Part shown: one piece after another, positions 52,158 to 59,925 of the stretch
Layout of the letters: each line of letters starts with the position of its first letter
Position numbering within the stretch: position 1 is the stretch's first letter
NCBI GenBank assembly: GCA_964628035.1
Contig: CAZVPI010000001.1
Location: forward strand, 372,001 to 436,000
Origin: UBA2199 sp964628035
GTDB lineage: Bacteria; Acidobacteriota; Aminicenantia; UBA2199
DNA length: 64,000 nt
Direction: 5' to 3'
Translations under genes and position numbers: made by a program
Notes under the pieces: generated by a model
Seen by the model: only the letters and a program-made list of their open reading frames with translations
What the model was told of the DNA's origin: nothing
Databases searched by the model: none

Positions 52158-53111
52158 ATGAAGAGAATGACGAAGTGGGTTTTCGCGTCCTGCCTGACGG
52201 CCTTGCTCGTGGCCTTCGTGTTCGTGCCTGCCCTGCGCAGCACCAGCACCGACATGCGCCTGGCCGACGACCCGGTGGCCAAGCGCCAGGCCCTGGATAG
52301 GGAACTGGCCGAGATGCGCGCCGAGATGAAGGCCAACGGCTGGGACTTCCAGATCGGACCCAACCCGGCCATGCAGTATTCGATCGAGCAATTGTGCAAC
52401 TTCAAGCCCGAATTGAAGCCCGTCGACTCCAGGGGCTTCGAACCCGGCGAGGAGTACGCCATGTCGGCGGCCACCCTGCCCTCGGCGTTCATGGGCGTCG
52501 CCTCCTCCATCAAGAACCAGGCCAGCTGCGGCTCCTGCTGGGCCTTCTCCACCATCGCCGGCCTGGAAGCGGCCATCATGTGGAAGGGCGGCCCGGAGTA
52601 TGACCTGTCCGAACAGCACCTGGTCTCCTGCAACCCCTGGGGCTGGGGCTGCAACGGCGGCTTCTTCGCCTTCGACATGATCGACGCCGGCAACCCCTAT
52701 TACCCCGGCGCCATGCCCGAGGCCTGCTTCCCCTACACCGCCCTCGATTCGGCCTGCTCGTATTGCGCCTCGCCCACCTGGTATCCGGCCGCCAACTGGG
52801 CCTACATCGCCACCAGCACCACCGTGCCCACGGTCGACGCCATCAAGACCGCCATCTACACCCACGGCTCGGTCTCGGCCGCCATCTATGTCGAGCGCTA
52901 CTTCCAGGCCTACACCGGCGGCGTCATGACCTCCTGCAAGAAGAAGGTCAGTTCGGTCAACCACGCCATCATCCTCTGCGGCTGGGACGACGCCAAGGGC
53001 GCCTGGCGCCTGAAGAACTCCTGGGGCACCGGCTGGGGCGAGGACGGCTACATGTGGATCAAGTACGGCTGCAACCGCGTGGGCCACGGCGCCTGCTATT
53101 GCACCTACTGA
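52158..53111 (+). CDS. Secreted papain-family (C1) cysteine protease
   Basis: 317 residues with signal peptide (MKRMTKWVFASCLTALLVAF), a short ~75-residue propeptide, and a C1A domain. Active site C127 in NQASCGSCWAFS, H269 in VNHAIILCGW and N287 in LKNSWGTGWGEDGY, with the oxyanion Gln in the same first motif. It has many cysteines, so disulfides outside the cytoplasm are likely. AAGGAGAAG precedes ATG 52158. Divergent from the kinase/regulator pair. No good -35 is visible, so activation by the regulator is possible. Probably degrades external protein. Confidence 0.9.
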   Translation: MKRMTKWVFASCLTALLVAFVFVPALRSTSTDMRLADDPVAKRQALDRELAEMRAEMKANGWDFQIGPNPAMQYSIEQLCNFKPELKPVDSRGFEPGEEYAMSAATLPSAFMGVASSIKNQASCGSCWAFSTIAGLEAAIMWKGGPEYDLSEQHLVSCNPWGWGCNGGFFAFDMIDAGNPYYPGAMPEACFPYTALDSACSYCASPTWYPAANWAYIATSTTVPTVDAIKTAIYTHGSVSAAIYVERYFQAYTGGVMTSCKKKVSSVNHAIILCGWDDAKGAWRLKNSWGTGWGEDGYMWIKYGCNRVGHGACYCTY

Positions 53112-53158
53112 GGAGCTGAAGGAACCGGGAACCGACCCGATCCGCTGGATGCAAACGG

Positions 53159-53188
53159 GCCCGCCCCGAAAGGGGCGGGCTTTTTTTT
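53159..53188 (+). terminator. Intrinsic terminator of the protease gene
   Basis: GCCCGCCCC (53159-53167), GAAA loop, GGGGCGGGC (53172-53180) and eight T. A 9-bp stem closed by a GNRA tetraloop, the clearest intrinsic terminator in the window. Confidence 0.92.
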
Positions 53189-53204
53189 GCCCCGCGGGGC
53201 GATG

Positions 53205-53233
53205 TTGCAATAATCTTGTTTATTCTTTATGAT
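53205..53233 (+). promoter_or_regulatory. Promoter of the aldolase gene
   Basis: TTGCAA (53205-53210), 17 bases, TATGAT (53228-53233). The leader of about 23 bases contains AGGAGG. Confidence 0.75.
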
Positions 53234-53262
53234 GGCCGCATCACTTCAACAGGAGGTACATC

Positions 53263-54186
53263 ATGGAAGAAAAGACCCATATCCCGGCCGACGTCCCCAG
53301 CGGGGCGGTCAACGAATACCTGAGCAACTACGACGAGATCACCCTGGGCTCGGGGCGGCTGATGCTCTTCGCCGGCGACCAGAAGATCGAGCACCTGAAC
53401 GACGACTTCTACGGCGAGGGCATCGCCGCCGACGACGCCGATCCCGAGCACCTGTTCCGCATCGCCAACCAGGCCGAGATCGGCGTCTTCGCCACGCAGC
53501 TGGGGATGATCTCGCTCTACGGCAACGACTATCCCGACATCCCCTACCTGGTCAAGCTGAACTCGAAGACCAACCTGGTCAAGACGGCGCAGCAGGACCC
53601 GCTGTCGACGCAGATGATCGACGTGCGCCAGGTGGTCGAGTTCAAGAAGAACAGCGGCCTGAACATCCTGGGCGTGGGCTACACCGTCTACCTGGGCAGC
53701 GAGCACGAGACGCTGATGATCCGCGAGGCGGCGCAGGCTGTGCACTGGGCCCACCACCACGGGCTGATCACGGTGCTGTGGATCTACCCGCGCGGCAAGG
53801 CGGTCAAGGACGAGAAGGCGCCCGAGTTGATCGCCGGCGCCACGGGCGTCGCCGCCTGCCTGGGGACCGATTTCGTCAAGGTCAACTATCCCAAGAAGGA
53901 GGGGCAGAAGTCGGCCGAGATCTTCAAGCAGGCGGTCAAGGCGGCGGGCCGGACCAAGGTGGTCTGCGCCGGCGGCTCCAGCATGGACCCCAAGGGCTTC
54001 CTGCAGCAGCTGCACGACCAGATCTTCATCTCCGGGGCCATGGGCAACGCCACCGGGCGCAACATCCACCAGAAGCCGCTCGACGAGGCGGTGCGCCTGG
54101 CCGACGCCATCACCGCCATCACCGTCTACGGCAAGACGGCCGAGGAGGCCCACCGCGTCTACCTGGGCAAGGAGCCGCGCAACTGA
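53263..54186 (+). CDS. Class I fructose-bisphosphate aldolase, archaeal/FbaB type
   Basis: 307 residues of the DeoC/LacD-like FbaB group. It splits or forms fructose 1,6-bisphosphate through a Schiff base, probably at K206 (GTDFVKVNYPKK). MLFAGDQKIEHLNDDFYG, VLWIYPRGKAVKDE and VVCAGGSSMDPKGFLQQLHD fit. FISGAMGNATGRNIHQKP is the phosphate-binding end. Monocistronic, with its own promoter. Confidence 0.9.
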   Translation: MEEKTHIPADVPSGAVNEYLSNYDEITLGSGRLMLFAGDQKIEHLNDDFYGEGIAADDADPEHLFRIANQAEIGVFATQLGMISLYGNDYPDIPYLVKLNSKTNLVKTAQQDPLSTQMIDVRQVVEFKKNSGLNILGVGYTVYLGSEHETLMIREAAQAVHWAHHHGLITVLWIYPRGKAVKDEKAPELIAGATGVAACLGTDFVKVNYPKKEGQKSAEIFKQAVKAAGRTKVVCAGGSSMDPKGFLQQLHDQIFISGAMGNATGRNIHQKPLDEAVRLADAITAITVYGKTAEEAHRVYLGKEPRN

Positions 54187-54216
54187 CGGCGGCCGCGCCC
54201 GGCGCGGGGCCTTGGA

Positions 54217-54531
54217 TCAGCCGCCCCTGCCGGTCTCCAGCCTGTCGAGGGCTTTCTGCACCCGTTTCATGTCCCTGGCCAGCTCGTCGAGCTGCCCCTC
54301 GATGCGGGCGAGGCGTTCGTCCAAGGCGGTCATCCGGGACTCGATGGCCTCCGCTTTTTCGAGCACGTTGGCGGTCTGCTCGTAGAGGTCGGCCAGGGTG
54401 ATGACGCGCGGCGCGTCGGCCCTGCGGATCACCTGGGCCTCGGCCGCGTTGTCGGCGACGAAGGCCAGCAGCGCGGCGCAGCAAAGCGCGGCCGCGGCGA
54501 TGCGTTTCCAGTTCCGTTTCAGGCTTGTCAT
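54217..54531 (-). CDS. Small exported coiled-coil protein
   Basis: 104 residues. MTSLKRNWKRIAAAALCCAA LLAF is a signal peptide or N-terminal anchor, and the rest (about 50-100) is one coiled coil (ALDERLARIEGQLDELARDM). No family recognised. ATG 54531 follows CAGGAGGCAAGC. Confidence 0.6.
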   Translation of the reverse strand: MTSLKRNWKRIAAAALCCAALLAFVADNAAEAQVIRRADAPRVITLADLYEQTANVLEKAEAIESRMTALDERLARIEGQLDELARDMKRVQKALDRLETGRGG

Positions 54532-54637
54532 GGCTTGCCTCCTGGGGTTCCGGCCCATACCTAGCACAACGGCCGCCGCGATGCAACGGCCGGGCGAGGC
54601 TGGCGCGTCCGGCGCAGGATGACAGGGCGCTCTTGAT

Positions 54638-56383
54638 TCAGTCTGTCAGCTCGAACGGCGCGTCGCTGTAGTCTTCCTGCGAGCCGTCGCCGGCCAGCAG
54701 ACGGATCGAATACAGGTCGCCCGCAGCGGCCGTCCCGTTGGCGTGGCTGCCCACGGTCCAGGCGAACGTTCCCTGCGCGGCCGGCATCCCGGTCGCGATC
54801 TGCCCGATCTTGCCCCCCTTGCGGAACAGGATCAGCCGCACCGTCCCTGCGTAGCCGTTGGCGTTCCAGGTGATGTTCCGTGTCGTGCCCAGCTGCCAGC
54901 TCTCGCTGCCGTTGGGTGCGGTCACCTCCAGTTGCGCCGGCTCGGTCAGCGCCAGCCGGTAGTCGCTGGGATCGACGAGGGTGTTGTCCTGGCTGCGCAG
55001 GAAGAGGCGGTAGTCGGCGCCCTCGGGCGCCATGCCGCTGTCGTAGGTCTGGCCCACGGTCCAGGTGTAGGAGCCGTCGGCGGCCGGAATGCCGGTGGCG
55101 ATGTTGCCGAACCGGGTCCCGCCCTTGAACAGCACCAGGCGCACCGTGCCCGTGTAGTTGACCGCGTTCCAGGCGATGGTTCTGGTTTCGCCCAGGTTCC
55201 AGCGCTCCCAGCCGTTGGGCGCCAGGAGGGTGAGGGAGGGTTCGGCCGGCGCCGACTGGCCGCTGAGCCATAGCTTGAGCGGAGGATTGCCCGTCCAGTT
55301 GGCCCCGTAGATGTCGGAATCGCCGTCGTTCTCGATGTCGGCGACGACCCCGTTGTGCAGGCCGCTGGCGGCCACCTCCTGCGCCTGCCAGGAGGTGCCC
55401 AGGCCGTCGGCGTTGAAGAGGATGAGCACCTTCCTGTCCGTCGTGGTGTGCATCTGGGCCAGGACGATGTCCTGGTCCCCGTCCAGGTCCATGTCGGCCC
55501 CCTGCAGGGTGTGGACGCCGCTCATGGAAGACAGGATCGTGGAACCGGTCCACTCGCCCGCGGGGTCGCCGGAAACCGGCCGCCACCAGCGAACGTCGGC
55601 CGTCCCCTCCGAACTCGAGTAGACGACGTCGCGCGCGCCGTCGCCGTCGAGGTCAATCGCCAGGGCCTTGAACGTGCCGTCGGCCGGGCCGATCTCGTGC
55701 TCCTGCCAGCTGGCCGGGGTGCGCGCCGCCGCGCCGCCCGGGTTTTCCAGCCAGGCGCCGCAGACGATCAGGTCCATGTCGCCGTCCTTGTCCAGGTCGT
55801 CCTGGCCCAGGCCCTCCGAGCCCAGGCTGGCGACAGCCAGGCCGACCTTGAGCCAGGCGCCTGCGGCCGTCCGGAAAAAGATCATGGCCTGGCCGCTCGA
55901 GCGCGTGGCGACGTCGAGCCTGCCGTCGCGGTCGTAATCGGCGGGCTTGACGTCCTTGCCCCAGCCGCCGACGCTGCCGATCACCCGGCGCTGCCAGAGG
56001 GCGCCGTCGGCGGGATCGCCACCCGGCCGCGGGTTCTCGAACCACAGCAGGTTGTCCGCCCCGTCGCCGTCGGGAACGACGATGTCCAGGTCGCTGTCGG
56101 CGTCGACGTCGGCCAGGGCGCCGTCGGTCGTGAACTCGACGGCTGGGACGGCGATCACGGTCTTGGCCCAGGAGGGGGCCCTGTACCAGTTCAGTTTTTC
56201 TCCCGGCATGCCGCCGATGACCAGGTCGGGCAGGCCGTCGCCGTCGATGTCGCCGGCCATCTTGCAGTCTCCGGCCATGCCGGCGTCGACCTCGACATAG
56301 GCGAGGGGGATGGTCTGGCCGTAGAGCGGGGAAACGGCCAGGGCGATCGCCAGCATTATGCGGCCGATGGGCAAGGGCTTCAT
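54638..56383 (-). CDS. Secreted FG-GAP/VCBS protein with two KNH-like domains
   Basis: 581 residues with a signal peptide (MKPLPIGRIMLAIALAVSPL YGQ). Residues ~30-375 contain repeated calcium-binding FG-GAP loops (DIDGDGLPDLVIGG, DVDADSDLDIVVPDGDG, DYDRDGRLDVATR, DLDKDGDMDLIVCG, DLDGDGARDVVYSS), as in beta-propellers. Two C-terminal Ig-like KNH-type domains follow (from LTLLAPNGWERWNLGETRTI and from VTAPNGSESWQLGTTRNITW). The same domain occurs four times in the RHS protein. Probably a surface or secreted binding protein. Confidence 0.8.
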   Translation of the reverse strand: MKPLPIGRIMLAIALAVSPLYGQTIPLAYVEVDAGMAGDCKMAGDIDGDGLPDLVIGGMPGEKLNWYRAPSWAKTVIAVPAVEFTTDGALADVDADSDLDIVVPDGDGADNLLWFENPRPGGDPADGALWQRRVIGSVGGWGKDVKPADYDRDGRLDVATRSSGQAMIFFRTAAGAWLKVGLAVASLGSEGLGQDDLDKDGDMDLIVCGAWLENPGGAAARTPASWQEHEIGPADGTFKALAIDLDGDGARDVVYSSSEGTADVRWWRPVSGDPAGEWTGSTILSSMSGVHTLQGADMDLDGDQDIVLAQMHTTTDRKVLILFNADGLGTSWQAQEVAASGLHNGVVADIENDGDSDIYGANWTGNPPLKLWLSGQSAPAEPSLTLLAPNGWERWNLGETRTIAWNAVNYTGTVRLVLFKGGTRFGNIATGIPAADGSYTWTVGQTYDSGMAPEGADYRLFLRSQDNTLVDPSDYRLALTEPAQLEVTAPNGSESWQLGTTRNITWNANGYAGTVRLILFRKGGKIGQIATGMPAAQGTFAWTVGSHANGTAAAGDLYSIRLLAGDGSQEDYSDAPFELTD

Positions 56384-56428
56384 GGGGTCACCTCCGCCGG
56401 CCAGCGGGCGCCGGGGCAGCCAGGTGAA

Positions 56429-56456
56429 AGTCTATCCAGGGAGAGCGAAAAGTCAA
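56429..56456 (-). promoter_or_regulatory. Promoter of the FG-GAP/KNH gene
   Basis: TTGACT (56456-56451), 16 bases, TAGACT (56434-56429), minus strand. The leader of ~40 bases ends with GGAGGTGA before the ATG. Confidence 0.6.
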
Positions 56457-56477
56457 CCCGACCGGTTGCCTTGTGCA

Positions 56478-56506
56478 TTGACTATTGGCGCGGCCGGGGA
56501 CACAAT
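56478..56506 (+). promoter_or_regulatory. Promoter of the small membrane protein gene
   Basis: TTGACT (56478-56483), 17 bases, CACAAT (56501-56506), followed by a leader with CGGAGG. Confidence 0.6.
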
Positions 56507-56525
56507 GGGTTCCACGGAGGCGCCC

Positions 56526-56975
56526 ATGAACGGGGATGGAAGCTTGGAGCGGCGGCTGTGGCCGCTCAGGATCATCTGGATCGCGATGCTGGCGTCGCTG
56601 CCGGTCTATCTTGCGGCCGGGCTGCTGGCGGCCCCCTCGCTGCGGCCGCTGATGGACGCGGCGGACTTCTCGCTGCTGCGCAGGGTGCTGTACGCGCTCG
56701 CGGCCTTCACCCTGCTGGTCGTGGGCCGCGTCCGCAGGCTGGTCCTGGGCGCGGCGGGCGCCCCCTGCCGGGCCGGGGAAAGCCCGGTTGAAACGCGGCT
56801 GCCGCGCTACACGGCCGCGGTGGTCGTTTCCCTGGCCCTCTGCGAAAGCGTGGCCATCTACGGCCTGGTCCTGCATCTCCTGGGAAAGAAGCAGACGGAG
56901 CTTTTTTTATTCGTCGGCCTCGCCGCAGCGGCGATGGTCTATTTCCGGCCGAAGAGGGAGGACCTAGGCGCCTGA
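56526..56975 (+). CDS. Integral membrane protein of unknown function
   Basis: 149 residues with four hydrophobic segments (IIWIAMLASLPVYLAAGLLA, VLYALAAFTLLVVG, YTAAVVVSLALCESVAIYGL, LFLFVGLAAAAMVYF). The Glu in LALCESVAIYGL lies within a helix, a pattern also seen in c-ring-like small membrane proteins, but no family is recognised. It converges and overlaps by 12 bases with the next gene. Confidence 0.65.
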   Translation: MNGDGSLERRLWPLRIIWIAMLASLPVYLAAGLLAAPSLRPLMDAADFSLLRRVLYALAAFTLLVVGRVRRLVLGAAGAPCRAGESPVETRLPRYTAAVVVSLALCESVAIYGLVLHLLGKKQTELFLFVGLAAAAMVYFRPKREDLGA

Positions 56976-57749
56976 GCGCCCTGTCTGCAGGGCGCGCACC
57001 TGGGCGGCGGCCCCGGGCTGGCCCGCCAGCGGGCCGTCGTGGGGGTGGCGCTTGGAAACCGTCCTCCAGATGGCGATCAGCGCCTGCCGCACCGGCGCGC
57101 TGCGGAACCCCTCGTTCTGCCTGCGGATGGCGGCCTTGAAGTCAGCGGCGAAATCGCCGGGCGAAACCTTCTTGGCGCCCAGGCCGCGGGAGCGCAACCA
57201 GGCCACCCCTTCCAGGTGCAGGCGGTAGACGGCCTCGACGCCGGCGCCGGCGACGACCTGGCGGAACGCCCCGGGAGCGGCCGGCAGGGTGGCGCCGCGC
57301 GGGTCGGCGTTCGAGGTCAGGCCGCCGCGGAAGCCGTCGAGGATGGAGACGAAATCGAAGGCCGTCACCGCCGGCGCCGTGCCGGTGCGGAAAACGGTGG
57401 CATAGACCGGCTCGCTGGCGTGGACGAAGGGCAGGAGCACGACCGGCGGCTTGATCTCGACCCGGTACGGCGGCCCGGCCTCGAGGAAGCCCAGGGCCTT
57501 GATCTTTTCCGCGAGGCGGGCGAGGCTGGGGTCGAGCGGGCCGGCATGGGGAGCGAGGCCCACGTCGGCCGGCACGCTGGCCGCGATGGAGTAGACGACG
57601 AAGGCGACGAAGACAACGATCGCCGCGGCGACCGGCAGGACGGTGCCCAGCGGCCCCTTGGGCAGTAGGTTCTTGGGCGGATGGAACAGGAACCAGCCGA
57701 TCAGCGCGCCGACAACGATGGGCAGGTACTTGGCGAGCGAGTCCTTCAT
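56964..57749 (-). CDS. Membrane-anchored protein of unknown function
   Basis: 261 residues. Two N-terminal membrane helices (YLPIVVGALIGWFLFHPP and PVAAAIVVFVAFVVYSIAA) are followed by a ~190-residue soluble domain (YRVEIKPPVVLLPFVHASEP, AFDFVSILDGFRGGLTSN). ATG 57749 is chosen as the first codon of MKDSLAKYLPIV. The tRNA genes lie upstream on the same strand. Family not recognised. Confidence 0.6.
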   Translation of the reverse strand: MKDSLAKYLPIVVGALIGWFLFHPPKNLLPKGPLGTVLPVAAAIVVFVAFVVYSIAASVPADVGLAPHAGPLDPSLARLAEKIKALGFLEAGPPYRVEIKPPVVLLPFVHASEPVYATVFRTGTAPAVTAFDFVSILDGFRGGLTSNADPRGATLPAAPGAFRQVVAGAGVEAVYRLHLEGVAWLRSRGLGAKKVSPGDFAADFKAAIRRQNEGFRSAPVRQALIAIWRTVSKRHPHDGPLAGQPGAAAQVRALQTGRSGA

Positions 57750-57813
57750 GGCGTCCTCCAGCGCGGGAATGATAAGGGAGCGGCGCCGGATAATCAAGTT
57801 TGAACCGGGAGCA

Positions 57814-57889
57814 TGGCGCACCCGGCAGGGCTCGAACCTGCAGCCTGCTGCTTAGAAGGCAGCTGCTCTATCCGTTGAGCTACGGGTGC
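57814..57889 (-). tRNA. tRNA-Arg (UCU)
   Basis: Full cloverleaf on the minus strand: acceptor GCACCCG/CGGGTGC, anticodon loop CTTCTAA with TCT, and T-loop TTCGAGC between GCAGG and CCTGC. CCA is encoded (57816-57814). Confidence 0.95.
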
Positions 57890-57900
57890 CCGCTTGAGAA

Positions 57901-57975
57901 TCGGGGCGAGTAGATTTGAACTACCGACCTCCTGCTCCCAAGGCAGGCGCGCTGACCAGGCTGCGCTACGCCCCG
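57901..57975 (-). tRNA. tRNA-Pro (UGG)
   Basis: Acceptor CGGGGCG/CGCCCCG with first base C as usual for tRNA-Pro, anticodon loop CTTGGGA with TGG, T-loop TTCAAAT. CCA is not encoded (TTC follows the discriminator A), unlike the neighbouring tRNA-Arg. Confidence 0.95.
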
Positions 57976-57988
57976 CTTGCCAGGGTTT

Positions 57989-58192
57989 CTACAGCTCGGA
58001 AATGTCTCTCCGCATCCGCTTGCGCATGCGCTTCTTGGCCTGGGCGGCCTTCAGGCGCTTGCGCTCGCCGGGTTTCAAGTAGACGCTGTGCTTCTTGATC
58101 TCTTTGATGATGGCTTCCATCTGCACTTTGCGCTTGAACCGGCGCAGGGCGCTTTCAAACGATTCGCCCTGGGAAAGCTCTACAAATGCCAC
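57989..58192 (-). CDS. rpsU: Ribosomal protein S21
   Basis: A 67-residue small-subunit protein, strongly basic. FVELSQGESFESALRRFKRK is the N-terminal signature and the tail is Arg/Lys-rich. Start is GTG 58192 after AAGGAGTG. Two tRNA genes follow on the same strand. Confidence 0.95.
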   Translation of the reverse strand: MAFVELSQGESFESALRRFKRKVQMEAIIKEIKKHSVYLKPGERKRLKAAQAKKRMRKRMRRDISEL

Positions 58193-58239
58193 GTGCGATC
58201 ACACTCCTTTTTTTGTAAAATCATGACCGGTGAGACCAT

Positions 58240-58268
58240 TATATACCCCATTTCATTGCCCAAGTCAA
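58240..58268 (-). promoter_or_regulatory. rpsU promoter
   Basis: TTGACT (58268-58263), 17 bases, TATATA (58245-58240), with TATAAT overlapping two bases further on at a 19-base spacing. Confidence 0.65.
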
Positions 58269-58585
58269 GGGAGAACGCCTTGGCCGCCGGCCGGGGAGGC
58301 AGGTCGAGTCAATAGCGGCGTCGCCCAGGCAACGCTCACCATTCCAGGGCCGACCGGCCGCGGATCGCGCCGCCTGGAACGGCCGACCCGCCCCGGCACC
58401 GCCGGGGCTCAGACAAAGGCCGCTCCGCCTGCGGCCGGCGCCGCTCCCAGGGCCGGGGCCCGGCCCTTCCGTTTCTTTCGCTTATGCCTGAGCCGCCGCC
58501 GCGGCTCAAACAGCGGCAAGGCATTAGTTCGTATGGTACAGGGAAGACACAGTGGAAAAGCTTTTTTTCAGGATTTTTTGCTTTT
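58269..58585. other. GC-rich intergenic region, no gene supported
   Basis: Between rpsU and galU, divergently transcribed. It holds many GC-rich inverted segments (for example around 58285-58370) but I recognise no known RNA (not tmRNA, SRP RNA or RNase P). A plus-strand frame across it has no family-like features. Confidence 0.4.
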
Positions 58586-58609
58586 GCTAACGCCATCACT
58601 ATCCCTTCA
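58580..58609. repeat. Degenerate hexamer array
   Basis: GCTTTT GCTAAC GCCATC ACTATC CCTTCA. It shares the words CTAAC and ACTATC with the array at 8098-8127. Confidence 0.5.
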
Positions 58610-58620
58610 CTTCTCCCCGG

Positions 58621-58649
58621 TTGCCTGCCGCGGCGAAAGCGGGTAAAAT
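58621..58649 (+). promoter_or_regulatory. galU promoter, leaderless type
   Basis: TTGCCT (58621-58626), 17 bases, TAAAAT (58644-58649), then 6 bases to ATG 58656. Confidence 0.7.
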
Positions 58650-58655
58650 AAAAAT

Positions 58656-59525
58656 ATGGCCATGAAAATCGTGTTTCCTGTCGCCGGCGTGGGCACCCGC
58701 TTCCTGCCCGCCACCAAGGAGGTCCCCAAGGAGATCCTGCCGGTCATCGACAAGCCCCTGATCCAGTACGCCGTGGAGGAGGCGGTCGAGAGCGGCCTGG
58801 CCGACTTCATCTTCATCACCGCCCCGGGCAAGGAGGCCCTGGAGCGCCATTTCGCCCCCAACCCCGAGCTCGACGCCTTCCTGGAGCGCCACCGCAAGAC
58901 CCGGCTCCTGGAGGGGCTGCAGCAGTATTACCGCATGAACTTCTCCTACATCCGCCAGGAACAGGCGCTGGGCTTCGGACACGCCGTCTCCCTGGCCGAG
59001 GCGGCGGTCGGCGACGAGCCCTTCGCCATCGCGCTGCCCGACGACCTGATCCTCTCCGAGCGGCCGGTGCTGGCGCAGATGATCGAGGTCTACGAGAGGT
59101 ACCAGGCGCCGCTCATCGCCTTCATGAAGGTGCCGCGCGAGGAGGCGCCGCGCTACGGCATCGCCGCCGGCCCGCTGCTGGAGGAGCGCGTCTTCGCCAT
59201 CGAGACGCTGGTGGAGAAGCCGGCGCTGGCCGAGGCCCCCTCCAATTACGCCGTCATCGGCCGTTACATCCTGACCCCCGACATCTTCCCGCTGCTCCGG
59301 CGCGGCCGCAAGGGGGCCGGCGCCGAGATCCAGCTCACCGACGCCGTGGTCGAGCTGATGCGGCAGCGCCGCGTGCTGGGCTATTTCTTCGAGGGCCGGC
59401 GCTTCGACGCCGGCACCACCCTGGGCTACATCGAGACGCTGGTCCACGTGGCCCTGCGCCGCGAGGACACGCGCGACTTCACCCGCCGGCTCCTGAGCGG
59501 CCTGGCCCGCGATGAAAAGCTATGA
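58656..59525 (+). CDS. galU: UTP-glucose-1-phosphate uridylyltransferase
   Basis: It makes UDP-glucose for cell-surface glycans. The 289 residues carry VFPVAGVGTRFLPATKEVPK (nucleotide-binding), EILPVIDKPLIQYAVEEA, ALGFGHAVSLAE and VEKPALAEAPSNYAVIGRYI, all typical GalU. ATG 58656 is preferred because of the promoter; ATG 58662 is two codons later. It overlaps archease by 14 bases. Confidence 0.95.
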   Translation: MAMKIVFPVAGVGTRFLPATKEVPKEILPVIDKPLIQYAVEEAVESGLADFIFITAPGKEALERHFAPNPELDAFLERHRKTRLLEGLQQYYRMNFSYIRQEQALGFGHAVSLAEAAVGDEPFAIALPDDLILSERPVLAQMIEVYERYQAPLIAFMKVPREEAPRYGIAAGPLLEERVFAIETLVEKPALAEAPSNYAVIGRYILTPDIFPLLRRGRKGAGAEIQLTDAVVELMRQRRVLGYFFEGRRFDAGTTLGYIETLVHVALRREDTRDFTRRLLSGLARDEKL

Positions 59526-59925
59526 GACCTTCTCCACCACGGCCGACTCGGGGGTGCGCTGCAGCGGCAATGACTACGGCGAACTGTACGCCAACGCCCT
59601 GCGCGGCCTGAACCTGCTGCTGTTCGGAGCCAACCGTTGCCCCGGCCGCTCGGCCGAGCGCGTCCCCTTCCGCTTCCGCGGCGACGGGCCGGAGAGCGTG
59701 CTGGTGAACCTCCTGTCCGAGGCGCTGTACTGGGTCAACCAGCGGGGAAAGCGGGTCGCCGCCGTGCGCGTCCTGCGCGCCGGCCGCGACCGGATCGAGG
59801 CCGAACTGCTCCTGGCGCCGTTGCGGCGCAGGCCGCGCGCCGAGGTCAAGGCGGTCACCTACCACCGGCTGCGGGTGGAGGGGCGCGCCGGCGGCTTCCG
59901 CGCCGCGGTCGTCCTCGACACATGA
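59512..59925 (+). CDS. Archease
   Basis: 137 residues. Archease helps RtcB through guanylation and multiple turnover. The N-terminal metal-binding region reads STTADSGVRCSGNDYGELYANA (compare HTADIGI in relatives), and EVKAVTYHRLRVEG with RAAVVLDT is the conserved C-terminus. The ATGA overlap with rtcB strongly supports the call. Confidence 0.9.
   Translation: MKSYETFSTTADSGVRCSGNDYGELYANALRGLNLLLFGANRCPGRSAERVPFRFRGDGPESVLVNLLSEALYWVNQRGKRVAAVRVLRAGRDRIEAELLLAPLRRRPRAEVKAVTYHRLRVEGRAGGFRAAVVLDT

Noticed and set aside
58269..58585. Structured non-coding RNA between rpsU and galU
   Set aside because: GC-rich inverted segments exist but no known RNA family signature; without a comparative alignment this cannot be supported.
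58230..58646. Plus-strand 138-codon frame upstream of galU
   Set aside because: No ribosome-binding site, Arg/Pro/Gly-rich random-like composition, and it covers both the rpsU and galU promoters.
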